This document shows positions 36,647 through 45,673 of a stretch of DNA of 47,776 nucleotides, piece by piece. Both the position numbers and the translations under genes were made by a program. Each line of letters starts with the position of its first letter. Position 1 is the first letter of the stretch. Origin of the DNA: Bacilli bacterium (GTDB lineage Bacteria > Bacillota_I > Bacilli_A > ML615J-28 > CAG-698); the NCBI GenBank assembly GCA_016296945.1, contig JAEDHQ010000006.1, positions 1 through 47,776 on the forward strand, read 5' to 3'. The notes under the pieces are model-generated. The model searched no databases. It was given only the letters and a program-made list of their open reading frames with translations, and had not been told where the DNA came from.

Positions 36647-36675
36647 ATTATACTAAAATACTTCTATAAATGCAA
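36647..36675 (-). promoter_or_regulatory. Promoter of the XRE-potABCD-mscL operon
   Basis: TTGCAT (36670-36675) and TATAAT (36647-36652), minus sense, spaced 17 bases. The operator pair begins 3 bases downstream of the -10. Confidence 0.75.
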
Positions 36676-36724
36676 CTATTTTTTTAAAATAATTATACAT
36701 ACATAAATAATTAGTAAAAGAAAA

Positions 36725-36746
36725 AAGCATAGGTTTTCCTATACTT
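36725..36746 (-). terminator. Terminator after efp
   Basis: AAGTATAGG and CCTATGCTT (minus sense) form a 9-bp stem with a 4-base loop and one G-U, followed by a T-run. Confidence 0.88.
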
Positions 36747-36771
36747 TTCAAATTAATAAAAAATTATAAAT

Positions 36772-37338
36772 TTATGCTCTTGAAACATAAGAACCATCAT
36801 TTACATTAACGATGATTCTATCGCCTTCTTCAATAAATAGTGGAACTTCAAGTTCATATCCTGTTTCAAGTTTAACTTTTTTACGTGCACTTTGAGAAGT
36901 ATTACCTTTAACTGCAGGCTCTGCTTCTACTACTTCTAATTCAACTTTTTCTGCCTTTGTAGTAACGCCTAAAACTTCACCTTCGCACATCATAACGATT
37001 AAAATAGAAACACCTTCTACAACAAAGTCTTTACAAGCAAATGAAGAAGCAGGAATTTCTAAAGTAGAATAATCTTCATTATCCATTAATACATAGTTAT
37101 CACCATCAACATATGAGAATAACATTTCTTTCTTATCGATAATGCATTTTCTATACTTGTTGTTAGGATTTAATGTTGTTTGAATAATAGATCCACTTCT
37201 TAAATCTTTCATTCTAACGCGCATAACTGCGTTACCTTTACCAGGTTTCATAAAATCTTGTTCTAAAACTTGCCAAACACTTCCATTGTATTCAAATGTA
37301 TGACCAGCACGTAAATCAATAGCAGCAATCATTTCCAT
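36772..37338 (-). CDS. efp: Elongation factor P
   Basis: About 188 residues. EF-P helps the ribosome pass proline stretches. Domain I contains the tip loop MKPGKGNAV with the Lys that is modified in many bacteria; YVDGDNYVLMDNEDY marks domain II and the C-terminus GDRIIVNVNDGSYVSRA is complete. Start at the ATG at 37338 is the simplest choice; an ATG 6 bases further on and a TTG at 37350 are possible, since the SD is weak. Third gene of gmk-like-pduL-efp. Confidence 0.95.
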   Translation of the reverse strand: MEMIAAIDLRAGHTFEYNGSVWQVLEQDFMKPGKGNAVMRVRMKDLRSGSIIQTTLNPNNKYRKCIIDKKEMLFSYVDGDNYVLMDNEDYSTLEIPASSFACKDFVVEGVSILIVMMCEGEVLGVTTKAEKVELEVVEAEPAVKGNTSQSARKKVKLETGYELEVPLFIEEGDRIIVNVNDGSYVSRA

Positions 37339-37372
37339 AATATATACCAAACCTTTCTTAATACTATCTTAT

Positions 37373-37942
37373 TTATTTTACTATTTCACCAAATGTGCCA
37401 GGAGCAACCATAGCAGCATTAGATTCATCAGTATCAATATGCATTGCTAAAGCAAAGTCAGAACGTACTCTAACTACTACATCACCAAATACTAAAGAAC
37501 GACCATTGCTTTCAACTTTTACGTTAACAATTTCAGTATCCTTAACACCAGCAGCTAATGCATCAGCAGGAGTCATATGAATATGTCTCTTAGCAACGAT
37601 TACACCTTCTTTTAATTCTACTTCTCCACAAGGTCCTTGTAAAACACAACCAGGAGTACCAGCAATATCGCCAGATTCTCTAACAGCAATTCCCAAACCA
37701 ATACTACGGCAATCAGTAGCAGACAATTCTACTTGTGATGCTTTACGGAAAGGACCTAAAATAGAAACACCAGGTAATGCTTTCTTAGGACCAACAACTG
37801 TTACTCTTTCTTCACATGCAAATTGACCAGGTTGTGATAATTCTTTTTTTACTGTTAGACTAGCACTTTCACCAAATAAAACCTTGAAAACTTCTTCAGT
37901 TAAATGTACGTGACGAGCAGATGTTTCAACTAAAACTTTCAT
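37373..37942 (-). CDS. pduL: PduL-type phosphate acyltransferase
   Basis: 189 residues. PduL interconverts acyl-CoA and acyl-phosphate (propanoyl or acetyl) using two zinc ions. The metal-binding SARHVHL (about residues 8-14) and AKRHIHM (about 117-123) are present, each in one half of the two-barrel fold, as is LGPFRKASQVELSATD. No encapsulation peptide precedes the first barrel and no microcompartment genes are near, so it is likely the cytosolic phosphotransacetylase of acetate metabolism. It follows the kinase gene by one base. Confidence 0.92.
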   Translation of the reverse strand: MKVLVETSARHVHLTEEVFKVLFGESASLTVKKELSQPGQFACEERVTVVGPKKALPGVSILGPFRKASQVELSATDCRSIGLGIAVRESGDIAGTPGCVLQGPCGEVELKEGVIVAKRHIHMTPADALAAGVKDTEIVNVKVESNGRSLVFGDVVVRVRSDFALAMHIDTDESNAAMVAPGTFGEIVK

Positions 37943-37943
37943 A

Positions 37944-38477
37944 TTAATTTCTCCTTATTTTCTCTTGATATAATTTATATATTTTATCAGCTAATTCGAC
38001 TAAAGTAATTTCTTCATTAGCTATACAATAATCAATATTTGGAATATTTTTAAATACTTCTCGATCATTAATAATTCTTTTTTGAATATCTTCTTCTTTA
38101 TCTTGGCGATAAATCATACGATTAATTCTTTCTACTTCACTTGTCTGCAAATAAAAAGATACTATTTCATTAGACATTTCTTGAAAGAATGCTTGAAAAC
38201 CATTTGGTTCTAAAATAACAATTTTATCATCAGATACATCGCTTCTTCTAGTACCATACCAATTACCATTATAATAAACACATTCTACAAATTCATGATT
38301 TTCTTTTAATCTTAGAAACTCATCCAGTGTAACAAAATTATATGAAACCCCTTTTATTTCACCAACACGAATTTGTCTTGTAGTGTATGTAACCATTCTT
38401 TTCATCCCATACTTGTTAATTAAGATGTTTGCTACTTCTGTTTTTCCGGAAGCACTTGGACCAACTAATATTAGCAT
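37944..38477 (-). CDS. Guanylate kinase-like P-loop protein
   Basis: 177 residues. Walker A is GPSASGKTE (about 6-14), and the GMP-binding signature TYTTRQIRVGEIKGVSYNF (about 35-53) matches guanylate kinase. It is slightly shorter than usual Gmk (about 200), and the later conserved parts are weakly kept (ILEPNGFQAF in place of ILDIDxQGA). It may phosphorylate GMP, or be a divergent paralogue with another gene elsewhere doing that job. AGGTAATC precedes the ATG. First gene of an operon with pduL and efp. Confidence 0.75.
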   Translation of the reverse strand: MLILVGPSASGKTEVANILINKYGMKRMVTYTTRQIRVGEIKGVSYNFVTLDEFLRLKENHEFVECVYYNGNWYGTRRSDVSDDKIVILEPNGFQAFFQEMSNEIVSFYLQTSEVERINRMIYRQDKEEDIQKRIINDREVFKNIPNIDYCIANEEITLVELADKIYKLYQEKIRRN

Positions 38478-38542
38478 ATGATTACCTCAATAATGTTTAT
38501 TATTTTATATTATAAAATTTCATATGTTCATAATACTTGTAT

Positions 38543-38571
38543 ATTATACTCTTTTTTTGCTATCTTTGCAA
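38543..38571 (-). promoter_or_regulatory. Promoter of gmk-like-pduL-efp
   Basis: TTGCAA (38566-38571) and TATAAT (38543-38548), minus sense, spaced 17 bases. The leader is about 60 bases. Confidence 0.7.
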
Positions 38572-38606
38572 GACTAAAAAAATATATCTAATATCACATT
38601 AAAATA

Positions 38607-38628
38607 AAAACCCACCAAAGTGGGTTTT
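38607..38628 (-). terminator. Terminator of the MarR-ABC operon
   Basis: AAAACCCAC (38607-38615) pairs with GTGGGTTTT (38620-38628), loop of 4. The T-side of the stem plus TATTTTAATG on minus forms the T-tract. It begins 3 bases past the stop of the last gene. Confidence 0.9.
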
Positions 38629-38630
38629 CA

Positions 38631-39005
38631 TTACTTAGTAATCAATGCTAATGTTCTAAATTTAAACTTCGCAGTTGTAATTACATGTTTTTCAGTTTTA
38701 CTCTTTAGAGCAACTTCGATTGTTTCTTGTTTGATAGTATCTTCTTCTAGAACAAAACAATCTCCATCTGGCGTTAGGAAAAACCAAGGTTTTGTAACAT
38801 CTTTTAATTCAAGATCTAAAACTCCCGAAAATTCAATAACCATATTATCTTTATCAAGCATTGCTGGAATTGTTGCTTTTTCACGAACATTTTTTAAACT
38901 GAAACAATCAACATCTAAACAATTTTTTTCATAAGTCATTTTTGCATTAATTAATACATCAGTAGCTTTATTTGTAATTTCTGTAAACTTTTCTTTAAAT
39001 CCCAC
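38631..39005 (-). CDS. Small protein of unknown function behind the ABC exporter
   Basis: 124 residues starting at a GTG with AGGGGG 8 bases upstream. I do not recognise the family. It has an N-terminal amphipathic helix (FKEKFTEITNKATDVLINAK), then beta-rich sequence with PWFFLTPDGDCFVLEED in the middle; there is no signal peptide or membrane helix. It lies 39 bases after the exporter gene with no terminator between, so it is probably on the same mRNA. Confidence 0.65.
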   Translation of the reverse strand: MGFKEKFTEITNKATDVLINAKMTYEKNCLDVDCFSLKNVREKATIPAMLDKDNMVIEFSGVLDLELKDVTKPWFFLTPDGDCFVLEEDTIKQETIEVALKSKTEKHVITTAKFKFRTLALITK

Positions 39006-39044
39006 AAACTTTACCCCCTTCTATTATTTTTAAGTTTTATAAAT

Positions 39045-40922
39045 TTAAATTTGATTTCCAGCAAATTGTGTTTGATATAAATTATAGTATCTACCTTTCT
39101 TTTCTAATAACTCTTTATGATTTCCTTGTTCTACAACTCTTCCATGATCCATTACGATAATAATATCAGCATCTTGAATCGTAGAAAGACGATGGGCAAT
39201 GATTAATGAAGTACGATTTTTCATTAAAGCAACCATTGCATCTTGAATATTCTTTTCAGTTCGCGTATCAACATTAGATGTTGCTTCATCTAAAATTAAA
39301 ATCTTTGGATCGGCTAGAATTGCCCTAGCAATCGTTAATAATTGTTGTTGTCCTTGACTGATATTACTTCCTGATTCACTCAAAATTGTTTGATATTGTT
39401 CTGGTAATTTTTCAATAAAGTAATTTGAGTTACTCATTTCCGCAGCTTTTCGAATTTCTTCATCAGTAGCTAAGTGATTACCATACTTGATATTTTCTTC
39501 AATTGTTGTTTGAAACAATACAGTATCTTGCAATACAATGGCAATTGCTTTACGTAAATCTTCCTTCTTAATATCATTTATATTAATTCCATCTAAATAT
39601 ATTCCACCTTTTTGTGGATCATAGAAACGCATGAGAAGATTTACAACTGTAGTTTTTCCTGAACCAGTTGCTCCTACTAAAGCAATTTTTTGCCCCGGTT
39701 TTACATCTAAATTAAAGTCGTATAATACTTGTTCACCATCTACATATGAGAAGTCAATATTCTTAAATGATACATAACCTTTAATTTCACTTGTTTCTAA
39801 ACTCTTTGTTCCTTCATCGATTTCTAGTGGGCTATCCATAATTTCAAAAACACGTTCAGCAGCAGCCATTGATGATTGAATTTGTGCCCAAACATTGGCA
39901 ATTTCATTAATTGGGCGTGAAAATTTCTTAGAATATAAAATGAATTTTGCCATCAACCCAACTGTTACAGCATATCCGATTACACCCCAGCCACCTAAAC
40001 TACTTTCTACAGTTGCCATATAGCCACCTACACCACAAATAAGTAAGAACCCAAAGTTATTAATTAAGTTCATTACAGGACCCATTAAACCACCCCATAT
40101 TTGTGCTTTAATTCCAACAGTTTTTAATTCTTCACTTACTTCATTAAACTTTTTCTTTACTTCATCTTCGTGTGAATATGCTACAACTGTACGATATCCA
40201 ACAATTGTTTCTTCTGTGTGACCATTTAGATTACCAAGTAATGTTTGCTGATCTTTATAATACTTACGCATTTTTTTAGATAATACTTTTACAACAAAAA
40301 TTGAAATAAAAATTGAAGACATACTAATGATTGTTAAGAACCAATTTAAATATAACATTACTACAATTACTCCAATAATTGTTAAGACACCAGAAACTAA
40401 TGAAGCAATTGATTGTGACACAGTGTTAGAAATCTTATCAACATCGTTAGTCATACGACTCATAATATCACCATGTGGATGATTATCAATATACTTAACA
40501 GGTAAACGAACTATATGTTTAAATAGATCGTTACGCATTATTCGAACAGTAGTTTGACTTAATCTTGCGGAAGAAAGTGTTTGAAAATATGTAAATAAAG
40601 CAGATAACACATAAGTAAAAATCATTCCATATAAAACCAATAATAAACTTTCCCAATCAACCTTAGGTTGTTTACTTGTAATTGTAAGAATATCCATTGC
40701 TTCCCCTTGTAAATAAGGTCCAACCAATGAAAGGACAGCAACTAATAGTGCCATTATAATTAGCGTAATAAATAGCATCTTATTGCCACCAATATAATTA
40801 AGCAATCTAATCAATGTCTTTTTCGCATCTTTTGGTTTTTCTACAACCATCATTCCACGAGGACCATGTCCAGGACCTGGTCCTGGTATATTATTTCTTG
40901 CAGGTGTTTTTTGATTATTCAT
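39045..40922 (-). CDS. ABC exporter half, canonical ATPase site
   Basis: About 625 residues from the ATG at 40922 (AGGTGA 5 bases before); the GTG at 40931 is less likely. It has six membrane helices (about 50-350) with an ABC_membrane fold, then the ATPase: Walker A GATGSGKTT, signature ISQGQQQ and Walker B ILILDEATSNVD with the catalytic Glu. The signature is changed from LSGGQ, while the partner has the normal signature and a changed Walker B: the known pattern of heterodimeric multidrug exporters such as BmrCD. The N-terminal tail is Pro/Gly-rich (IPGPGPGHGPRG). It overlaps the partner gene by 8 bases. Confidence 0.92.
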   Translation of the reverse strand: MNNQKTPARNNIPGPGPGHGPRGMMVVEKPKDAKKTLIRLLNYIGGNKMLFITLIIMALLVAVLSLVGPYLQGEAMDILTITSKQPKVDWESLLLVLYGMIFTYVLSALFTYFQTLSSARLSQTTVRIMRNDLFKHIVRLPVKYIDNHPHGDIMSRMTNDVDKISNTVSQSIASLVSGVLTIIGVIVVMLYLNWFLTIISMSSIFISIFVVKVLSKKMRKYYKDQQTLLGNLNGHTEETIVGYRTVVAYSHEDEVKKKFNEVSEELKTVGIKAQIWGGLMGPVMNLINNFGFLLICGVGGYMATVESSLGGWGVIGYAVTVGLMAKFILYSKKFSRPINEIANVWAQIQSSMAAAERVFEIMDSPLEIDEGTKSLETSEIKGYVSFKNIDFSYVDGEQVLYDFNLDVKPGQKIALVGATGSGKTTVVNLLMRFYDPQKGGIYLDGININDIKKEDLRKAIAIVLQDTVLFQTTIEENIKYGNHLATDEEIRKAAEMSNSNYFIEKLPEQYQTILSESGSNISQGQQQLLTIARAILADPKILILDEATSNVDTRTEKNIQDAMVALMKNRTSLIIAHRLSTIQDADIIIVMDHGRVVEQGNHKELLEKKGRYYNLYQTQFAGNQI

Positions 40923-42708
40923 TATCGTCACCTCGCTTTAATTGAGAATTATAAATATCTTGATATACTGCACATGTTTTGATTAATACATCATGAGTAT
41001 CACAAGCGATTAGTCTTCCTTTGTCAATAATTGCAATACGATCAGCATTTTTAGCACTAGCAATACGTTGAGCAATTAAAATAATTGTTGTATCATCCAT
41101 CTTTTCTTTTAATTCCTTGTATAACTTAGCTTCTGTTGCTAAATCTAAAGCACTAGTAGAGTCATCAAAAATTAAGATTTCTGGTTTTCTAATCAAAGCA
41201 CGAGATATTGCGATACGTTGTTTTTGACCACCAGATAAAGATGATCCTCTTTCCCCTACAATAGTATCATAACCTCTAGCAAAGCCACTAATAAAGTTAT
41301 GAGCTTGGGCAATAGTTGTTACTTCTTCAATTTCTTCGATTGTCGCATCACTTTTACCCCAAAGAATATTTTCACTAATCGTACCACTAAATAATTCAGT
41401 TTTTTGTAAAACAATGCTAATTCGAGATCGTAAATCATCTAAATCATAGTCTTTGACATTAACACCATCAACTAATACTTCACCATCAGTTACATCATAA
41501 AAACGAGGAATTAAATTAACAATTGAACTCTTTCCTGAACCGGTTGGGCCTAGAATTGCTAGAATTTCACCTTTTTTAACTTTTAATGAAAAATCATTAA
41601 CAACCATTTTTCCACTATAATTAGGATAACAAAAGTTAACGTTTTTAAATTCAACAGTCCCTTTATCTTCCTCTTTTACTATAACTTTTTTATCACCATA
41701 AATCTTTGAAATTACAACAGGATTACTTTCTAATACAGCATTGATACGATTAGCACTAATTTGTGCTCTACTTAAACTTTGAGATACCATAACTAATTGC
41801 ATTACAGACATTAATACCATAGAAACATAAGTAAGTCCTGACATTAATTTACCAACAGACATTACTGTTGTATTACCAGCTAAAATAAGTTCAACATTTT
41901 GACTAATTTCCAAACCACCAAAATAGATAATAGCTATTATTACCCCGTTTAATAGAATTGTCATAATTGGACTTAAAACTGATAAAATCTTTAATACTTT
42001 ATATGTTGTATCAGATAAGTCAGTATTAGCCTCATCGAATCTTTTGATTTCATTTTCTTCTTGTGTATAAGCTTTTACTACTCGCACACCATTAACATTT
42101 TCTTGAACAACAGAGTTTACTTTATCGACTTTAGTTTGCATCAACCCAAAGAATGGAATTGCTTTCTTTAATAATAAAACAATAATTAATAATTGAATAG
42201 GCATTACAATGGCTAGAATTAGGGCAAATGTTGGTGATGTAATTAACATAAAAATTATTCCACCAATAAACATAATTATTGTTCTTATGAACATCCTGAT
42301 TGCCATTGATACAAAATCTTGCACTTGTGTAATGTCATTAGTAATTCTAGTTACAAGTGAACCTGTTGTAAACTTATCTGTTTGTTCAAAAGATAAATCT
42401 ACAACATGAGAAAAGACATCTTTTCTTAAATCATTACCAAATGAATTAGCAGCAGATGCAGCACAAGCAGCTGACATAATTCCACAAAATCCACCAATAG
42501 CTAATGCGGCAAGAATCAAAGCTCCAAAGATTAACACATTTGATATTTTATCATTTAATGACAAAGCTTCATTTAAGATACCATTATCAACAATTTGTTC
42601 CATAAACTTTGGTTGAATTAAATCAAATATTACTTCTAATACCATAAAAATAGGTGCTAAGAGAGCATATTTCCAATAAGGTTTTAAATAATGTAATAAC
42701 TTTTTCAT
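40915..42708 (-). CDS. ABC exporter half, degenerate ATPase site
   Basis: 597 residues: six membrane helices (about 15-320) and an ATPase domain with Walker A GPTGSGKSS, signature LSGGQKQRIAISRA and Walker B ILIFDDSTSALD. The residue after the Walker B Asp is Asp rather than the catalytic Glu, so one composite ATP site should be slow or inactive, as in BmrC and TM287. It lies 2 bases after marR and overlaps the other half. Substrates are probably drugs or lipids, judged only from family and MarR control. Confidence 0.92.
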   Translation of the reverse strand: MKKLLHYLKPYWKYALLAPIFMVLEVIFDLIQPKFMEQIVDNGILNEALSLNDKISNVLIFGALILAALAIGGFCGIMSAACAASAANSFGNDLRKDVFSHVVDLSFEQTDKFTTGSLVTRITNDITQVQDFVSMAIRMFIRTIIMFIGGIIFMLITSPTFALILAIVMPIQLLIIVLLLKKAIPFFGLMQTKVDKVNSVVQENVNGVRVVKAYTQEENEIKRFDEANTDLSDTTYKVLKILSVLSPIMTILLNGVIIAIIYFGGLEISQNVELILAGNTTVMSVGKLMSGLTYVSMVLMSVMQLVMVSQSLSRAQISANRINAVLESNPVVISKIYGDKKVIVKEEDKGTVEFKNVNFCYPNYSGKMVVNDFSLKVKKGEILAILGPTGSGKSSIVNLIPRFYDVTDGEVLVDGVNVKDYDLDDLRSRISIVLQKTELFSGTISENILWGKSDATIEEIEEVTTIAQAHNFISGFARGYDTIVGERGSSLSGGQKQRIAISRALIRKPEILIFDDSTSALDLATEAKLYKELKEKMDDTTIILIAQRIASAKNADRIAIIDKGRLIACDTHDVLIKTCAVYQDIYNSQLKRGDDNE

Positions 42709-42710
42709 AA

Positions 42711-43157
42711 TTACTCACCTTTTTCACTCGGAAAAATTCCCATATGATCAATCATTTTTATTAACACTTTTTTAGTATAATCTAATTCTTCTTCATTTAA
42801 ACAAGATAAAAACTCATTATCAGTTTCATCAAACAGGCTTTTGATCAACTGTTGTGTTTCCCTGCCTTTTTCTGTCATGTAAATATTAGTTATTCTTTTA
42901 TCATTTTCATTTTCCGTTCTTGTAATTAAACCATTAGCTTCCATTTTTTGTAACGTTAAAGATATTGTCGGTGCTTTTAACTTTGTAAAATTCACAATAT
43001 CTAATTGCGTACAACCATCCTTCTTTTCTAAAGCAAATAATATCGGACGAAATGCATCAACTAAACCAGCCGAATCTGCTTTAGAACGCATTTTATCACG
43101 AAATCCTTTTGCAATATCATGAATAAGCATCATGATATTTTTCTCTTCCAATTTCAT
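42711..43157 (-). CDS. MarR-family transcriptional regulator
   Basis: 148 residues from the ATG at 43157, with AAGGAGA 7 bases upstream; longer in-frame starts would read through the operator. The winged helix is seen in CTQLDIVNFTKLKAPTISLT then LQKMEANGLITRTENENDKR-I-TNIYMTEKG. It should repress its own operon (exporter halves and a small protein) until a ligand binds. Confidence 0.93.
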   Translation of the reverse strand: MKLEEKNIMMLIHDIAKGFRDKMRSKADSAGLVDAFRPILFALEKKDGCTQLDIVNFTKLKAPTISLTLQKMEANGLITRTENENDKRITNIYMTEKGRETQQLIKSLFDETDNEFLSCLNEEELDYTKKVLIKMIDHMGIFPSEKGE

Positions 43158-43169
43158 GAAAACATCTCC

Positions 43170-43208
43170 TTGTATAATAGTTAGTTTTAAAACTAATTTA
43201 TTATACAA
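43170..43208 (-). promoter_or_regulatory. 39-bp palindromic operator of the MarR operon
   Basis: A perfect 16-bp core TTAGTTTTAAAACTAA (43181-43196) is flanked by TTGTATAAT and ATTATACAA arms of 9 bp each, with 2 and 3 unpaired bases between. It contains the -10 box and reaches almost to the SD, so a bound MarR dimer (or two) would cover the promoter. Confidence 0.85.
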
Positions 43209-43228
43209 CATTTTCTAATTTTTTTCAA
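43200..43228 (-). promoter_or_regulatory. Promoter of the MarR-ABC operon
   Basis: TTGAAA (43223-43228) and TATAAT (43200-43205), minus sense, spaced 17 bases; the -10 lies in one arm of the palindrome. Confidence 0.8.
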
Positions 43229-43246
43229 GAACTTTTCATTATTTTT

Positions 43247-44026
43247 TTATCCTAATGTAACATCCAGTACCATCATTGTCACAAAACCAAAAATTACTCC
43301 TAAAGCCGCTAAAATTTTGTTATCTTCAAAAGCTTCTGGTATTAATTCAGAACAAACAACTGCAATCATTGCCCCAGCCGAAAATGCTAATAAAAATGGA
43401 AGAATTGTTCTCACTGTTAAGGCAAATAATACTCCTAATAACCCAGCAAACACTTCCACAATTCCTGATGCTTGTCCGATAAAGAATGCTTTACTCCTAC
43501 TATATCCTTGACTTCGCAGTGGCATCGCAACACAAGCCCCTTCAGGAAAATTTTGAATTCCTATTCCTAAAGCTAATAAAATTGCATCGATTAAAAAAGC
43601 ACCAGGTATCAATAAACCAACAGTTCCAAATGCCACACCAATAGCCATTCCCTCGGGAATATTGTGCATTGTTACTGCTGATACTAAAAGTAAATTTTTT
43701 CTTCTCTTGCTTTCAATCTTAAACTTTAACCCTAATAAGATGTCACCACCAATAACAAATAGCCCACCAACAATAAAACCTATTGTCGGGATTATAACAC
43801 TGTTCTGATGTATTTCACTAGCCAATTCAATCGCTGGATTTAATAAAGACCAAAAAGATGCAGCAATCATTATTCCACTTGCCATACCTAACATAATATC
43901 TAAAATTTTTTTATTAATCCTTTTAAAGAAAAATACTAAACTTGCTCCTAAAGCTGTCATCGCATATGAAAATAAAGTTGCAATTAATGCTTGAATAACT
44001 AAGTTTAAGCCTTTAAACCACTCCAT
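43247..44026 (-). CDS. ZIP-family divalent metal transporter
   Basis: 259 residues, about eight membrane helices. The two metal-site helices carry HNIPEGMAIGVAFG (about residue 121) and IQNFPEGACVAMPL (about 158), where the second His of the family's HNFPEG-type motif is Gln-Asn here, as in GufA-like ZIPs. It imports zinc, iron or manganese. AGGTGAT is upstream of the ATG. It is divergent from the GltS gene. Confidence 0.9.
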   Translation of the reverse strand: MEWFKGLNLVIQALIATLFSYAMTALGASLVFFFKRINKKILDIMLGMASGIMIAASFWSLLNPAIELASEIHQNSVIIPTIGFIVGGLFVIGGDILLGLKFKIESKRRKNLLLVSAVTMHNIPEGMAIGVAFGTVGLLIPGAFLIDAILLALGIGIQNFPEGACVAMPLRSQGYSRSKAFFIGQASGIVEVFAGLLGVLFALTVRTILPFLLAFSAGAMIAVVCSELIPEAFEDNKILAALGVIFGFVTMMVLDVTLG

Positions 44027-44030
44027 AACA

Positions 44031-44071
44031 TCACCTAATATTAATATATTATCTATAATTAATTTAGGTGA
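44031..44071. promoter_or_regulatory. Inverted repeat between the ZIP and GltS genes
   Basis: TCACCTAA (44031-44038) and TTAGGTGA (44064-44071) are perfect inverted copies 25 bases apart. The first copy is also the SD of the ZIP gene on minus. It may be an mRNA hairpin that hides the SD, or chance. Confidence 0.3.
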
Positions 44072-44168
44072 AAATAATTTTTATTTTACATATTATTGAA
44101 ATTAATATAAAATGAAATATAGAAAAATATAATCAATTATTGTATAATTAGTATATAGAGGTGATTTT

Positions 44169-45560
44169 ATGGATATTTATTTATATGTGTCATCATTCTC
44201 ACAAGATAATGTTTGGCAATTTCTAATCCAAATATTTATTTTATTGATTGCATTATTATTAGGAAATGCAATTAGAAGAAAAGTACCAATAATTAAGAAA
44301 AGTTTAATTCCATCAGCTTTAATTGGTGGCTTACTAATTATTTTATTAAAACTTTTTCCATGGTTTAATAATCTTATTGATAAAGATTTTATGGAAATTG
44401 TAACCTATCATACATTAGGATTAGGTTTTATTGCTATCACATTAAAAACTATTAGAAAAAACGAAAAATCAACAAAAACTACAATTATTGAAACTGGAGC
44501 TTTAACTGCTTCAACTTATGTAATTCAAGGAATTGTCGGTCTTGGTGCTTCACTAATCATGTTTCTACTATTTGACTTCTTTGTATGTGGAGGTCTTCTT
44601 TTACCGATGGGATTTGGACAAGGTCCTGGACAAGCACTAAATTTTGGTACTATTTATGAAACAGAATATGGATTTGTTGGGGGGAAAAGTTTTGGCCTAA
44701 CAATTGCGACAATCGGGTTCTTATGTGCGTGCGTCATCGGTGTCATTTATATGAATATTTTAAAAAGAAAAGGAAAACTTACTACTTATTCATTAAATGA
44801 AGGGAAAAAGAAAACTTTAGAAGATTATGAAACTGACAATGATATTCCAGATGCAGAATCAGTTGATAAACTTTCAATTCAATTAGCCTTAGTATTTGGA
44901 TTATACGCACTAACATATTTATTGATGCTTGGAATTAGCAAAATTCCTCTAGGAGATTTTGGTATTAAAACAGTTCAACCATTAGTGTGGGGATTTAACT
45001 TCTTATGGGGTGTACTTTTTGCGACAATTGCAAAAAATTTAATCAAATATTTCCAAAAGAAAAAAATTATAAATCGTAATTATACAAATAACTATCTACT
45101 TGATAGAATTAGTGGCTTTATGTTTGATTTAATGATTATTGCGGGTATTGCAGCAATTGACTTCAACAAACTAAAGGATTTATGGCTTCCACTAATAATA
45201 ATTTGTGTTTTAGGTACAATCGTTACATTCTTCTTCGTATTAAAAGCATGTAAACATTTATATCCTACTTATCAATATGAAGCATTCTTCTGTATGTTTG
45301 GAATGTTAACCGGTACAGCAAGCAATGGTATTATTTTATTAAGAGAAATTGATCCAAAATTTTCAACACCTGCTTCAGATAACTTAGTATTCCAAAACTT
45401 TCCTGCAATTGTTTTTGGTTTTCCTATTTTATTATTATTAAACTTTGCACCAAAAGGATTAACACAATCAATCATCACCCTTATAATATTAATTGTGTTA
45501 TTTACTGCTTTTTATCTATTTATTTTCCGAAAGAAAATCTTTAATAAGCACTATAATTAA
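44169..45560 (+). CDS. GltS-type sodium/glutamate symporter
   Basis: 463 residues with about ten to twelve membrane helices in two inverted halves. The first half has the GFGQGPGQALNFGTIYE segment with the glycine-rich re-entrant loop (about residues 150-166); the second half has GMLTGTASNGIILLREIDP (about 377-395). The family imports glutamate with sodium. Some members transport other organic acids, so the substrate is inferred. AGAGGTGAT lies just before the ATG, and a TATAAT at about 44143 could be the -10. A perfect terminator follows. Confidence 0.88.
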   Translation: MDIYLYVSSFSQDNVWQFLIQIFILLIALLLGNAIRRKVPIIKKSLIPSALIGGLLIILLKLFPWFNNLIDKDFMEIVTYHTLGLGFIAITLKTIRKNEKSTKTTIIETGALTASTYVIQGIVGLGASLIMFLLFDFFVCGGLLLPMGFGQGPGQALNFGTIYETEYGFVGGKSFGLTIATIGFLCACVIGVIYMNILKRKGKLTTYSLNEGKKKTLEDYETDNDIPDAESVDKLSIQLALVFGLYALTYLLMLGISKIPLGDFGIKTVQPLVWGFNFLWGVLFATIAKNLIKYFQKKKIINRNYTNNYLLDRISGFMFDLMIIAGIAAIDFNKLKDLWLPLIIICVLGTIVTFFFVLKACKHLYPTYQYEAFFCMFGMLTGTASNGIILLREIDPKFSTPASDNLVFQNFPAIVFGFPILLLLNFAPKGLTQSIITLIILIVLFTAFYLFIFRKKIFNKHYN

Positions 45561-45590
45561 AAGTGGTTCAAAAATACATATAATCAAAAT

Positions 45591-45616
45591 GGTCATATAA
45601 CTTTTGTTATATGACC
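45591..45616 (+). terminator. Terminator of the GltS gene
   Basis: GGTCATATAAC (45591-45601) pairs with GTTATATGACC (45606-45616), loop TTTT, then TCTTTTTATA. Confidence 0.92.
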
Positions 45617-45673
45617 TCTTTTTATATACTTTATTTTGTTTATTTGCAAGTTTGTGTTAATTCATATAATATT

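Noticed and set aside
37373..37942. Part of a bacterial microcompartment
   Set aside because: No shell protein, aldehyde dehydrogenase or encapsulation peptide is present around pduL.
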